From Strobilurus pachycystidiatus (lineage: Eukaryota > Basidiomycota > Agaricomycetes > Agaricales > Physalacriaceae), in assembly GCA_019915135.1 (NCBI GenBank), contig JAHLMK010000003.1, positions 2,604,001 to 2,668,000 of the forward strand: a stretch of DNA of 64,000 bases. The letters are read 5' to 3'. Under the pieces are notes generated by a model. That model saw only the letters and a program-made list of their open reading frames with translations, was not told where the DNA came from and searched no databases. Below, in pieces: positions 46,986 through 59,148 of this stretch (position 1 is the first letter of the stretch; every line of letters begins with the position of its first letter). The position numbers were made by a program, and so were the translations under genes.

Positions 46986-47408
46986 GTCATTTGCCCTTTT
47001 CGGATCGCGAATTGCGCGAATGTGTCCAAGTCCTACGACCACGACGCAACATCCGTCATTGACTGACACTTTTTCACTGGCAGTAGTCGGGCGCGCAGCT
47101 TAGACTATCACTGGCACCGACAGCCACCAAATAATGACCCGTGACATGTTCCGCATTTTGCATGGCAACAGTCAACTCGCGGCGCTCCGCACATAAACCA
47201 CCCTCCAATGATGCTGGCGAGCCCCCAGAGCCTTCGGACAAGTGAAACTACAACAGGAGCGCACTTTTCAAGCATCAGTAAATAATTGTCGTAGCCGGCA
47301 CGATTCGATACGCTTGTAACAATCAAACAACGAAGGAAGACGTGAGCCAAAAGAGACGTAAATAAGAAGATCAAAATACCGTGAAGGAAAGTAGACTGAC
47401 ACTGTAGA
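46986..47408. other. Spacer
   Basis: No recognised feature. A 105-codon minus frame (47425-47108) with a hydrophobic part overlaps the end of the next gene and is not convincing. Confidence 0.4.
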
Positions 47409-49218
47409 CTAGGTATACATATCATAAACGAGGGATTGGTCCATACTGTGTTGGAGAATCTCTATCACTTCGGTGTCAGTCAAATTCTCAATGATGCCAA
47501 ACAGGTCACTGTCATACGACCCATTGACACTCATGCTCCTCGCGAGATTGCGGTAGAAAGTAGTGCCGATCACTTTTCTTTTACCGACAATGGGGCTAGA
47601 CTCCCCCACGTCCAACACGAAATCCTGGCCGACTGGCAAACCCTCGTTGCTGACTTCAATGAGGAAGTCACTGGCCCCATGATCCTTGCCGTTGATGGAA
47701 GGCTGGAGGCCAGCAACTTTCCCTGGAGGAGGGGCAGCGGGGAGGGTCTCATTAGAAGATATAAGGAATGCGGGGCGAGAGTCACAGACGCCTGAGGAGG
47801 GTGATATCGTGCGAGACTGTCCCCTCAAGAGGATGTCCGCGTCGCAATTTTGCTGAGCATCGAGACGAACTCGTTCCTGCTCTCTACACAGCTGAGCGCG
47901 ACGAGCCTGTAGCTCCTCACCCATTGCCTTGCAAAATTTACTGCTGACCAACTCAAGGCGACTGAGAGCCGCGCCTTCATCAACAGGCCCTGGGCGGACC
48001 ATTTGCGCGAGAAGTTGACAGGATGCAAAGACATCAACCTCTGCGAAGACACGCTTCAGAACCGCCGTCAAGACGTCGATGTGCAAAGTGGTCGCATCTA
48101 CTTGGCCATTGGAAGGGGGAAGGGCCTGGATGGGAGAGGGTGATGGACCGTTGGGTTGACCATGTAATAGAAAGGATGAGGCCTCCGCGATACACTTCAT
48201 GCGTTGATAAAGCGAGGGCCATTCAGATGCTGGCTCCTTCGCGGAGGATGCCTGCGGAGCGTCGGGCTCCGGAAGACGGGGTATGCTGAGCGAGGTGCAA
48301 GGAAGGGGAGCAGGTGGCGCTAGACCCCAGCGAGCACGACGTTGAGTATGGAAATGATGCATAACCTCAACAGCGACCTGATTGACTAAGGTCAGTTTGC
48401 AAACGAGAGTCATCATAGTAACGTACGCGGTTACGAGCCCTGTAGAGCGGTTGGGGTTCCCGATGCATGATTGGAAAGTGCTCATTGAACGTCTTCAAAA
48501 AGAGGGCTTCACTTCGAGCCAGAAAATCGAAATTGGCGGCAGCCGTCGCGTCATCAAAGTTATCACCCCAGGAGGACGACTCGTTCGTCAAGACTTGTAG
48601 TTGGTCGAGACTGAAGACCTAGAAAATGTGAGCCTTGCTCCAAAGCCCGCTGAAAGTGAAGCAAAAACACATTGTGACCGGTCTCGCCAGCCTGTGATGG
48701 CTGTGGATCATGTCAGCACTCACAGACACGCATCAGACATCCTGACTTACAACCGACACGATCGGGAGGTTCTTGATAGCATTGAAGGGGCGCGGGTGGT
48801 TCTTCATGTCGGTGTACGCGATCCACTCTTGCAGACGCGCCGCCAGGGTAGCAGTGTGGTTCCCTGGGTCCCTATCTACGACAATGAGAGAGTACATCAT
48901 GGTGGGCAGAAAATTGGTAGTAAAATGGGAGGAAGAGAAGGGTATGAAGATCACTGGGAATTCCCGATCAAGTCAAATAAACGAAGACGCCGTGCATTTG
49001 GTATGTAACTCGCCGTTCTTGCGCCACTGATAACGAAGCCGATATTGGGTATCGAGCATAGACGTCGAACGCCAATGGATTCGGCCTTCTGAAGTACCGC
49101 TGCAAATAAAGTCGCTTTCGAGGACAAGGTCAGCTCCATATTTGAGGGCGATTGAAGGGTAAGTAGAAGAGCGATGGCCTGATTGGTCATACTCTGACTC
49201 ATAGGACAATGGAACCAC
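47409..49218 (-). CDS. Unrecognised multi-exon gene
   Basis: Blocks in order on the minus strand are YGADLVLESDFICSGTSEGR to WRSTSMLDTQYRLRYQWRKN (49160-48985), MMYSLIVVDRDPGNHTATLA to NHPRPFNAIKNLPIVS (48900-48750, donor GTAAGT), and LTNESSSWGDNFDDATAAAN to EHFPIMHREPQPLYRARNR (48597-48428, donor GTACGT). The long last exon (48380-47409) begins VAVEVMHHFHTQRR, has a Pro/Ser-rich part, a helical region (QLCREQERVRLDAQQ) and ends in an acidic, hydrophobic motif (DLFGIIENLTDTEVIEIL). The C-terminal helix could be an activation-type motif, but this is speculation. No domain is recognised. Exon joins are consistent with basidiomycete introns. Confidence 0.45.
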
Positions 49219-49875
49219 GTGTTTCAGTGTATAGATGAAACCTAAAGACGTATACAGATGAGACTACTTACCGTAACCAGATCGATACAGGTCTTGCCGG
49301 GTTCCGTATACACACGCGCATATCGGGCATACGGTATGAATGATGAAACCCAAGACACCGCCCTCAATCTCCAAGAGGCATACCCGCGAAGGTGCGGGGA
49401 ATTAGTGGGGAACTAGTATCGAGGAGGATGATGACCGGCAGCATGCCCTTCTGCTCGCCTCACCAAAACCATGCCTGATCGGCAATCTGCGTTTCCTTTT
49501 GAAGTTCGCTTCAACAAAACACCTGTTCGCTGTTCGCCTACTAATCTATCCCGGAGCCTGGACCCACAAACTCTTGTTCGCCTCGCTCAAACACCACTGT
49601 CCCACAAGCTCTCAATGAAATCTGAAACGGCGCCGTCCTTCTTCTTTATCCTTTTTTGTTCTAGTTGTTCAAGAGTTCGCAGGTGCCAGTCCGCCACTGC
49701 ATCCAGTCATATTCAAGTCCCGACCTCCGCCTTTACAGATTATCCTCACAAACCTGATGATTCTCCTCCTCTTGAGAATAGTCGCACCGAGACCAATCCT
49801 CGAATTTTCTCGAATTTGGCGCGCAAGTAGCAGGAAGAGCAGTGACCGGTACCTCGTGCGATGCACTTGAGCTTA
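49219..49875. other. Degenerate repeat-family copy A and spacer
   Basis: About 49284-49640 resembles 61220-61720. Shared strings include GGTCTTGCCGGGT, ACACACGCGCATATCGG, GGCATACCCGCGAAGGTGC and AAAACACCTGTTCGCTGTT. The copies differ by indels, so this is an old dispersed repeat. No gene is supported. Confidence 0.6.
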
Positions 49876-50238
49876 CTATGTATGGACGTGACAACTATTC
49901 GAGTCGCTCTGCCGCACCCGTCTTCGACGGGTGCTCTCGAGCTCCCATGTCAAGTAGGACTGAACAGTAATAGCCGCACCAGTCCATGCTGCTAATTTAG
50001 CATCCCAATTACCATCAGCAACCTCTGATCGCCATCGCTCCCTCCGTGCCTGTTGCTCGTCCTTTGGCCCGCTGTTGTCGCCTTCTGCACCAGTGTTTTC
50101 CGTCGGTTGATTGATGAAGGAATGGGAAGTGGTCATTATACAGAATAAACCTAGCGAAAGGCTTATGATTTTCGCCACCGTTAAATACTTCCAGGACTGG
50201 AAGGACGCGGGCCAATTGACACGCCGCTTGCCGGCCAT
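49876..50238 (-). CDS. Small hypothetical protein with one membrane-like segment
   Basis: A 120-codon minus-strand frame. Residues about 18-38 are hydrophobic (YLTVAKIISLSLGLFCIMTT), followed by a hydrophilic part with Gln/Arg/Glu-rich helix (DEQQARRERWRSEVADGNWD), a short apolar stretch and a basic tail. Not recognised. A single exon without context, so it may be chance. Confidence 0.3.
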   Translation of the reverse strand: MAGKRRVNWPASFQSWKYLTVAKIISLSLGLFCIMTTSHSFINQPTENTGAEGDNSGPKDEQQARRERWRSEVADGNWDAKLAAWTGAAITVQSYLTWELESTRRRRVRQSDSNSCHVHT

Positions 50239-51675
50239 ACTGCCATACCCGCGTCACCAGAATTGGCTAGACTCGTACAGCAGATGGAGAGGCCCCACAA
50301 AACTTTCCACTCAGTGGGCCCCACCTTGTCTGAACGCGTGAAAACTCGCGTCGTGGTCGCAATGGTGATATGTATCCTGTATGTATCTCTTGCTCCTCTC
50401 CTCGCGGTACTCAGAGATCGGTCCGGTCCACGTGGGTCAGAGTGTGAAACAAATCGTTGAAGTCCGCACGTCTCATATGGCAGGCTCCGCCAAATCGCTG
50501 CCATGGGGGCGCAGTCGGCTCAGGATGAAACTCAGTAAAAATTCTGTAAACCTGTATCGACTCCTGTTGACTTACAGTGACATGGGTCAATGATGTCAAC
50601 CATTGAACCAAGGTCACCAGCGGTCAAAAAATGACCTTATCAACGACTCCCATTGACCTCACATTGACTTCAGTAGACCCTCGTGGACATCGGTCGACAT
50701 GTATCGACTCGGTTCATTTGGTCCATGCTGGGCTATACAGATCAATGAGAGTCAATGTGAAGAGAAACCAAGTCGGTGGTCCCGATGTCGGATGAAAGTG
50801 GAAGACATGTGAATGAGACTAATTAGTTGACATGTCCGGATCAGTGTGAGCTTGCGTACCGTGGAATAAAACGTCGTGTCGTTTGCTGTGGATGATTCAA
50901 AGGGTTCTGTCGACAAATGAGAGCATGTACGGCTGGAAACGAGAGAAAAGGACCCGTACAGATGATGGCAGGGGGCGAAGCGAATGAGATCCGGATACAG
51001 TGCAACAACGGCTACAGTAGCAGGGAACACGGCGTCAGTCAAAGGGTCCGAAACGGACAGGTGTACGCACCGAGCCAAAATCCCACGGGAGCCGACGTGG
51101 AAGGAGGCCTGCAGGTAATAGTGGGTCTGTGTACATAGACACTAGAGCAGGATATCACGCACCTAGTATTCAGGTTTTCGCGTTTGACGCGTTGGTTGTT
51201 ATGTAGCCTCACGCGCGTCGTCCTCAGCGTCCGCGCAGAGCCGTTTGAGGGCGATCCTGTCTCCACTGAGCCGTTGTAGGCAGCGCCCATCGTTCATTCA
51301 CGGGCAATGATGATAGTCATGGACATAGCGCCGGCTGTCCAAGTCTAGCGCGAAGAAAATACCATGCTTCTCAATTCATCGTCATCACTGCCAGTGGTGA
51401 GTGTGAGCATGCAATTAATCTGGAAGATGGTGGTTACATACAACTAACAAGATTCTTGCAATACTCTTTAGTATCGCTGGGAATAGAGACCGGTTGCTTT
51501 CCTTCTGTGGTGTTCCCGATGCTCGTGAGACTTCGTTATCACTACGGGGGTAGTAAGGAGGTACTCGCGTAGATGACAAGATAGATATACGGCGTAACAA
51601 TGATTCCGGAATCCGGTGCCGTTGAGGTGCCATCCAAAGATTCGGGTGTATCTTGCAGTGAGTTACTGTCTAAGG
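50239..51675. other. Gene-poor stretch
   Basis: Short frames only. 50575-50760 is enriched in CATTGAC/GTCAATG and GTCGAC-like words on both strands, a possible remnant of a short repeat. Confidence 0.4.
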
Positions 51676-52550
51676 TCATTGGAGAGTCTGAAGATTCGGC
51701 CTGTGTCGCATGGGAAGATTCAAACGATTCCGGAAGAGTGAAAGGTCTTGCTTCGTTGAGACGCGTATCTGTCTAGAGTCGTTTGGCCTCAGGGATAGCG
51801 GAAGGTTCGTAAAGGCATGAAGCTTCCAGCCGCCTGCGCATAGCTGGAATGGTAGAAACTTGCCAAGCATCTTTGCATTATACCACACCAACGCATCCTT
51901 GTCCCGATGCATCCTCGTCCAATGCATCCTCATCCACATGTTTCCAGGAGTCTGGGGCAAGTTCTGCCTTTTTGAGCGAACGCCAGCTTCGACGAGCCTG
52001 TTCTCGCATTTCATGTAGAGCGGCGTTGGAAATGAGGGCACCAATATCATTCTCGAGGTACATAAAGCTTGCCACAGTGATTTCATTGGTCGGAACAACT
52101 GTGTCAGTGCGCTTTCGTCCAAGCCGGGTAACGGTAGCATTGTAAGGGGTGTCGCTGCGCGTTTTGCTAGATGATCGTTGTAACTTTGCTGGGTCCAGAA
52201 GCGAACATGCGGGTGATTGTCATGAGTCAAATGTTCGAGTGTAGCAGGCGCAGAGGGAAGCGAGCAGGAAGATGAAGACACACTATTGGAGGTGGCTTTA
52301 GAGACCTCATCAAGTCGAGTGGTGATGGTACTGAATGCAGGTTGTGTGGTATCTCGAGAAGCGAGTATGGAGACTGTCTCAATCAAATGTTTGGAGAACC
52401 ACTTGTACTCGGAGGAGCCTATAAATCGAGATTGGATAACTGAGTTGCCACCTGAGTTTGCTGAGTCCGGATTGACAGCTTCAGGGAGAGAAATCGAAGA
52501 GCGAGCAGTCCAGAGGACAGAGAAAAGTGACAGAGTAGCGTATTGAGAAA
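51676..52550 (-). pseudogene. Broken member of a hypothetical mushroom family
   Basis: Minus strand. Clear blocks: NPDSANSGGNSVIQSRFIGS (about 52475), KWFSKHLIETVSILASRDTT, DNHPHVRFWTQQSYNDHLAK (about 52225), then in a second frame SFMYLENDIGALISNAALHE and ARRSWRSLKKAELAPDSWKH (about 52070-51940). In a third, FQLCAGGWKLHAFTNL (about 51830) appears. I recall similar HPxVRFW...W...LxLCxGxWK patterns in many Agaricomycete hypothetical proteins, with no assigned function. Frame changes near 52150 and 51890 mark it as broken, unless one hides an intron. Confidence 0.5.
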
Positions 52551-53141
52551 GATTGTAATGGGTTTATGCGGCAAAAGGGGACGGGAGAAAGCATCAGGAG
52601 TCAGGACAATGGTCCAAGAACGAAAATGATACGTCATTTGTCACGAGTTCGTGACCCTGCGATAGTCCTGCGATGGTGCTGCAGCTGCGACATGAGAGTC
52701 TCAATGAGAGGCCTCAGGTGTAAGGTGTCAGGTGTCAAGATCAAGAGACAGTTATACAGGAAACCTTCAACTATGCTACGCGTCTCACTGCTCAAACTCG
52801 AAATCCACAACTGCTGCAACGTGACTGTCTCAGTGTCTGCCACTGTCTCAGTGTCTGGTCCTCCCAGGGACCCAGCCCTTCTCGAATCTCAGCCTCTCGC
52901 GCCGGGGCCCGGCAGTGGGCACCGAGTGAACATCACATGGAAGAAGAATTTCGCAGGACGCAGTATGATCAGTCACGCGTCACGGCTCGGTCATCTTTGT
53001 GACTTGACGCGCTGTGTACCGCGCGTCGTTGATGTTTGGCTCTGAGATATAAGGTTGGTTTACAATGTTTTGCCCTCTTCTTTGCTCACCACCACCTGCA
53101 GTCACCCCTATGTTGGGGCTGAGTGGCGTTCAGTCCTATAC
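52551..53141. other. Spacer
   Basis: A 159-codon plus frame (52566-53045) resembles no family. Nothing else seen. Confidence 0.4.
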
Positions 53142-53266
53142 TGAGCCTCCACTGCTGGTCGGTCCTCTCCTCTTCTCGATCTGGTTGAGCCCATCGCACT
53201 CCTAATACCACGCAGTGGCGCACATTGCGCCCATCATTCGGTTAATTGCGCCTTGTTGGATGTGTC
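53142..53266 (+). repeat. 125-bp dispersed repeat, copy B
   Basis: Three mismatches to 20469-20593, same orientation. Downstream 53267-53340 still shows weak similarity to 20594-20670. Confidence 0.85.
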
Positions 53267-54887
53267 AGTCTCCGGTGTCAATCTCGCCGCCCGACTTGGT
53301 TTCCAACGACCGCGTCTTGACCTCCGAACCTCCGAGCGTCATTGCTTTCTCTTTGACGCTACCCGAACACATCAGGAGGAACGGCATTGGTATCGCTCAC
53401 GAATTCTACCCCACCCCACCCGACCAGCTCTCTCGCGCCACGTCCTCCTCCCATGTATCCCAAGAAAGCCAGATTGCTCAGCCTCTCCAGAAACCCCAAA
53501 GCGGTATCGCGTCCCTCATGATATTCGGGAACGGTCCCGATGCGGCGCGGCTAGTCTGAACGGACTTGTAAGCTACGGTTTCGTCAGATCGAGGATTTCA
53601 AACTTACCAAGTCCCTTTGCAGATACCGCTCGGAGCCAACTACCGCTACTGCCCAAATCATCTGAACTCGACACCTTCTTTCTGCAAGTCTGGTGAGTTC
53701 ACGCCCGGTTCACATCCGAGTCGAATGCTCACCTCTACGTGCCTCAGCGCACCGAACGAACTTAGGTCAGAATGACGAACAGGATAATCCAGCACCTGGC
53801 CCATTGTCACGGCGGCCTGCATCAACCGTGCCTTTCTCTCGTCGAGCGTCTTTGGTGACGAGAAAGACGTGGACCTCATTCCTCCAGACCCAACTCTTTG
53901 ACCCATCCCGGTCAGAGATTGGCTGTCAGTCGCAGACTTGGTCATCTGGCTTGAATACGCCTATACACTCACATCACGTCTGAACGATTTCACCAATGTC
54001 CTCGACCAACACGTCGATTCCATGATGACTTCGTCTCATTCGCAGAACGCAGGCGTCATTGACGGTATGGGAATGATTGGGACAGTGCTTGGTTTACATG
54101 GACTGGTTCTCGGCCCATCCTCGGCTCGACTCGAGTGCATCGTCCTCCTACCTTGACAACTCCTTTCCTGCCTCGCCGTTCTCATCGACCAGCTCACACC
54201 ATGGCGTCGTCGACCGCTACGATCTGGTCAACATAATAAGAACATTCCCGCGGGATTTTCACATTGAAGTGGGCTCGTCAGGTCTGAGCGTTGAGATCTA
54301 CCCACCACGTCGCGAGTATCATTGCGACTATGCAGGGAAGGCTCCTTTGGCGGCGAAGGCCTCGACTATCTCGAATAGGTGCTCTCCTCCTCGACAACTT
54401 TGTTTCCTTCAGCTCTGCCCGCAACCATGCTTCGCCCGCCTACAGACAGTCTTTGATCGAGATGCGGGTCGACAGCCAGACAACTTGAAAGACACACCTC
54501 GGCGAGGCGGATCGGGCCAATGAGTGCAAATTGGCGGAGATTATGATGTTGAGCTTGAGATCCGCATCGATGGTCCTCGTCAGTGCCATCCTATACAACC
54601 TGGTGAAGACTTTGGGCATCATGGTAGAAAGTGGTGCGGCTCTGTCATTGCTTCGCCGTTGTGTAGGCTACATATTCTGCTCCTTCGCCAGCGCCCGGAC
54701 CCGATAATCGACTCCTCCTCAGACGCGTGCGTGACAAACGCCTGCGGATCCTTGCCCTTTGCGGCCTGATGGAGTTGGATGCGAGCGCTGTCCTCGAGCC
54801 GTTGAGGGCGAATTGGAACAAGCTTCCTCCGGCGGCGTTGTAAGGCAGAACGACAAACTAATAAAACTCATCATTCCTGTCATCCTT
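53267..54887. other. Unrecognised, partly coding-like stretch
   Basis: Open frames up to 148 codons occur on both strands. Plus-strand segments around 53940-54150 (RLNDFTNVLDQHVDSMMTSS) and 54200-54520 look protein-like but do not form a continuous gene. A minus frame 53945-53658 overlaps. No family recognised. Confidence 0.3.
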
Positions 54888-57162
54888 CGATAGCTGAAAG
54901 TCAACAGTGGCGATTCCGTGGTACGAAACCTGACTGGCTCCGAAGTACCAATGGCCTGTAGGGAAAGATTGACCCATGCCAAGAGGGACCCCCACCAGTT
55001 TCGGCTTTCCTTTTGTCACCAAAATCGTCTCTCAATCGAGTGACACTTCAAATTGAAGCATTGTGAACATGTGTCATTCGGTTGCACGATCTTTGGTTCA
55101 CGGAGCGAAAAAATATAGGTTTGGATTTTATTACGCGGTTCGAATAACGGTTATAAGCAGGTTATAAGTGGTAACGACTCGCCCCGTCATGAAACATCCG
55201 GATCGGGAAGGACTATGAACTAGTCATGTGACGAAGAGGACCGTCCTACTGTACAGTTGTTAGCTGAAGCTACGTGAGCTTGCGAACGGCTAGCGTAAAT
55301 GTTAGATAAGGCAAGAGAGCAGCAGAGACGAGGAGAGGGTCTGGCATCAATAGCTGACACAGTCACATTGACTGTATGTCTGAATCCGCATTGAGAACGG
55401 ACCCGCGGTGCACGTCGACATCTTTCTTTGCTTGCCGCCGTCATGGTCTTGGGCGCGCGGCTCGCTTTCCATCTCATTCCAGTCCTTTGCATGCCTGAGA
55501 ATTTCGGACTTTCGCTCACCATCCTTCTGCTCCTCTCCTCCCATCGTCCGTTACTCTCCCGGAAGGAAACTTTGGACATCCCGGCGCAAAGGACGACTTT
55601 TTCGCCTACCGACGACTCGGTCCACTTGAGTGCTGGACCGGCTTGTCTCATCTCCCATCTCGTTCTTTCTTTTTCAACTCATGGCCCACACGTCTATGTG
55701 TGGACCGCTGAAAATCTATCGTCTGCATTCCTGGGCCGCGTGGATATGCTGAACGCGGCGTCAGGATCTTTTTCTCTCTATCATCATCTCCAATCTCTAT
55801 ATTCTCTCTCGCTATCATCTTCTGCCCTAGCCCGTCACTTAGCACGGGCCGAGCTGTCCATCACTCTCCGTCGGTCAAGGTCACTCACATCTCTCCCATT
55901 CTAGCAGGCGCTTGCCTGCCCGCAGGACCAACGGAGACATCATCTTTCCTCTAGTTGTTTCTTGGGCGACAGGGTATCTTTCCCACTTTGTGACTACGGT
56001 TTTCGTCCGTTTTCACTTTCATCTACACAGGCTCTGCTCACCTTCGGGTTTGCCATCCTTGTTCGACGTTGCTTTGCACGTCACCCCATCATCTATCATC
56101 TATCACCCATCATATTAACCATCACTATCATCTATGAATTAGGTCTACGACCAGGAATATCTATATCAATCAATCACATATCCTCGCTCTGGTGGGGGTT
56201 CGGGTTTGTTCCTTCAGCATCAGCTTCACCCTCAGCGAGCGTAAACGCTCTGGGAGCTCTGCTCTGTGTGGGGTTTGGGCTTTTGCTGATTCTTCTCTCA
56301 CTTGACCCGTTCCCCATTGCGTACTGGAGTCGACGCACAGTCCGGTTGAGTCAGGACCCAGGACCTCTCAGGTCTCTGTTGTCGTTTTCTCAACCCTGAC
56401 TGGCCGCCGCTATGCGGCGGTGGCGTCGACTTCCCCGCAACACCACCTTTTATATCATCACGCCAGACTTTTCACTCTGGCACAAGTATATTTCTCTTAT
56501 CTGCGTGAACGCTCGTGCATCCGACGAGGTATCGCGTTCTTGCCTTATACTGTGTACAGTGTAAGTGTAACTCAGACAATGACATTATGATTCCTCAATT
56601 AGACAGTGGACTTTGTTCTTGTTCGGCTGCCTGCTCTTTCGGAGCAAAATCCTGAGTGCAAAAGTCTGTGGAGCCTCTCCCTAGCATTGCACTTTGCTGT
56701 ATCATCAGCCACACCCATTGCGACGAACCTCCATGACTCACGAGTTGTGCTCCCAGTGCCAGCCCTGCCACTTGAGACAGTACTCCCAGTCTTTTTCGGC
56801 CACCCTTTGATGGCTACAACGGCTTCTACGCCAGTCGGCTATTCCCGCTGAATCCATTCCTCATACGTGAAACATAATTCCCCTTGGCATGAACTTACTG
56901 TGGGGTGTATAACGGGTGTTTGTTATCACTTACTTACCTCCTCGGATATCGCCACGGTAAATCTGGAAGGAGAGACGGCATCAAATGATGTTCGAGTACA
57001 CTCCATCAATTTATCGCTGTCTGTTCATTGGTTGCAGTGTTGAGGAACCTTGACACGTCTCTCGCAACGACAATGATCGATTATCATTTAAATTATGGTG
57101 GAGCGAGGAAAGGCTCACGTGTTCCCCGGTAGCGCGTCGAGCGCGAACAAATCCTGTCGAGG

Positions 57163-57192
57163 ACGTTAAATCCGAGAATTCGGATTTAACGT
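57163..57192. repeat. Perfect 12-bp stem hairpin
   Basis: Copy-2 version of the hairpin at 35793; here both arms pair perfectly because of C at 57181. Confidence 0.85.
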
Positions 57193-57375
57193 TTCGCTGC
57201 CGACTTGCTTAGGTGCTCAGGAAACACGTGATCTTTTCCCGCTTGTTTCCCGCCGCCAACACGTAGAGCAGTAGCAGCGGGGACAGGCAGGTAAGTGCCC
57301 TCCCGCCCATAGTAGAGTAGAGTAATCGTCAAATAAAACGGGTTCATACGAAATCTTGAATCAGTGGAAAGCCTG

Positions 57376-57513
57376 ACACCGAGGGCAGCCACCAGGGCAG
57401 ACATCAGTGTCTGCCAATACGGCAGACACTCGAATCCAAGGGAGACACGAAGGCTCAATTTGTCTGCCGTATTGGCAGACACTGATGTCTGCCCAAATGG
57501 CTGCCCTCGGTGT
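57376..57513. repeat. Long inverted repeat, copy 2
   Basis: Same structure as 36006-36143 with no substitution noticed. Confidence 0.9.
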
Positions 57514-57560
57514 GAGGGCCATGGCAGCAGCAAAATGCAGGGAGAGTCCAGGTCGCTAAT

Positions 57561-59148
57561 ATGAATTTCTTCCAGATGGATCTCAGCGAACTATTCGCCG
57601 TCGAGGCTGAGGAGTCTTTTGCAGATGGGGAGGATGAGTTAGATTATGAGGATGACCTGGAAGGTGTGTAACCACGTCGCGCACCAAACCCACTTAGCCT
57701 GCATCATCTTAGGTAAATTGACGACGGAGCCAACCATCAACCCTCACAGCGTCGAAGCACCTCCTCAGCGTTGCAATCCCCCTCATCCTCGACTCATCCT
57801 CTACCACAATCAGACGCCTCTCATGACAGACACGGCTGGGTCGACCATCTTGCGGTGAGATACGCGTCGGGGCAGGGCCAAACCCTGCAAAGACCTTCCT
57901 TGCCGATGGACAACAATGACTACCCGCTAGAGAAACACTTCCTCGAGCGGGTCTACACAGACACATATATCTATATCGTTCTTCTGTATTGCAAGGTTGG
58001 TCCGTTTCTCACAAATCTTCGAATGCGCCTAACTCCCATGTCAAGACCGGCTGCAAACCCGCAATGTTGTCACGCCTTGTCGAGGTGAAGAGCTCTCGCG
58101 CCGAGTTGAACATTCTTGTTGCTGTCCCACACCCACTCATCGACGGTGTCTTCCTGATTCTGGAGCGCGACTTCAATCCCCTGATTGGCTACGTGCTCCA
58201 GTCAGATTGCCTGTGTCCGTTTCAGCTTCTTCCAGGCTGCAATGCGGTCCATCGTCAATCCTCCTACTAATCCCCCTCGCTGGCGTCCTATATCTCCGAT
58301 GTTCCAAACCACGCCGCCTTCCTCAAAGTCATCAAAGCTCCCCCCATCCCCCAACTTATCGGCAAGTGGGTTCAGATCCCAACGGGCTTGTACAAAGGGG
58401 ATGTCGGGCTTGTTACTCGTCAAGACGTCTCTGATGAGGATGTTGCCAAAGCAGAAGTCTTGCAGAGGAGGATCGACAGAGCACAGCGCATGGCAGCGGA
58501 TAAGAGGCAGGAGATTTACGGTCTCAGATTGCAGCGACAACCGGAGCTGGATGCTGCTCGGGAGAGGACTTGAGGGAAGTGGAGGCGAACACGCAGGAGG
58601 CGGGTCGGCCGCCTCAGACGGTTGACGCCCGTCGTGCTTGGCTGACGAAGAAGGCAGCTCTGGACGGCCGAAGAAGAAAGGCGAAGAAGATCAACGACAC
58701 TTATGCTAGAATGGCAGCGGAGGCGGCTTGTGGATTGGAGGGGAGACAGGCAGAAGTCTGCCAGATTGAAAAGGACCGCGACGATATCCAGAATCAGCAA
58801 GGAGGGAACACGAGACGTTCGACGTCCACCTGCCAGCTGGCACCACCGGGAAGTATTGCTCGGCCTGTCAAATTCCAGCAAGGGGTCCTCCGCATCTATC
58901 AAGGCATCTCCCATCGTACCTTCGAGCACGATTTGGAGATCATCAATTTCCATACCTCCGTCGTGGTGCGTCATCTCACCAGTTACATCGGCCCCTCTCT
59001 CCTTGATCCCTTCTTCAGATCGCAGCATCCCACGTTGTCTTCCATGAGAGCCAACCACCGATGTGCTCACCCAGACACGTATGCGCCACTAATTTGGCCC
59101 TCGCCGCCGGGTTCTCTATTTCGCTCTCTTCTTCTGCGCCGTGACTGA
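57561..59148 (+). pseudogene. Spt5-like (NGN/KOW) gene, copy 2, 3' truncated
   Basis: Carries the same acidic first exon, KOW motif (about 58300-58430) and frame break near 58570 as copy 1. The duplicated sequence stops at 59040; the frame then runs into unrelated sequence (SMRANHRCAHPDTYAPLIWP) and stops at 59148. The identical frame break in both copies shows the gene was already broken when duplicated, or that the upper frame ends naturally there. Confidence 0.6.

Larger units (their letters stand above)
54888..59040 (+). repeat. 4,153-bp direct duplication, copy 2
   Basis: Second copy of 33518-37670, same orientation, starting 17.2 kb after the first ends. Its right end (59040) falls inside the Spt5-like open frame, after which sequence differs from copy 1. 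It contains its own 35-bp repeat (55216-55250) but lacks the partner at the left. Confidence 0.95.

Noticed and set aside
46513..47103. 196-codon plus-strand open frame, Ser/Arg/Val-rich
   Set aside because: It is created by the CGTCCT minisatellite; all three plus frames are open and no flanking exon or motif supports it.
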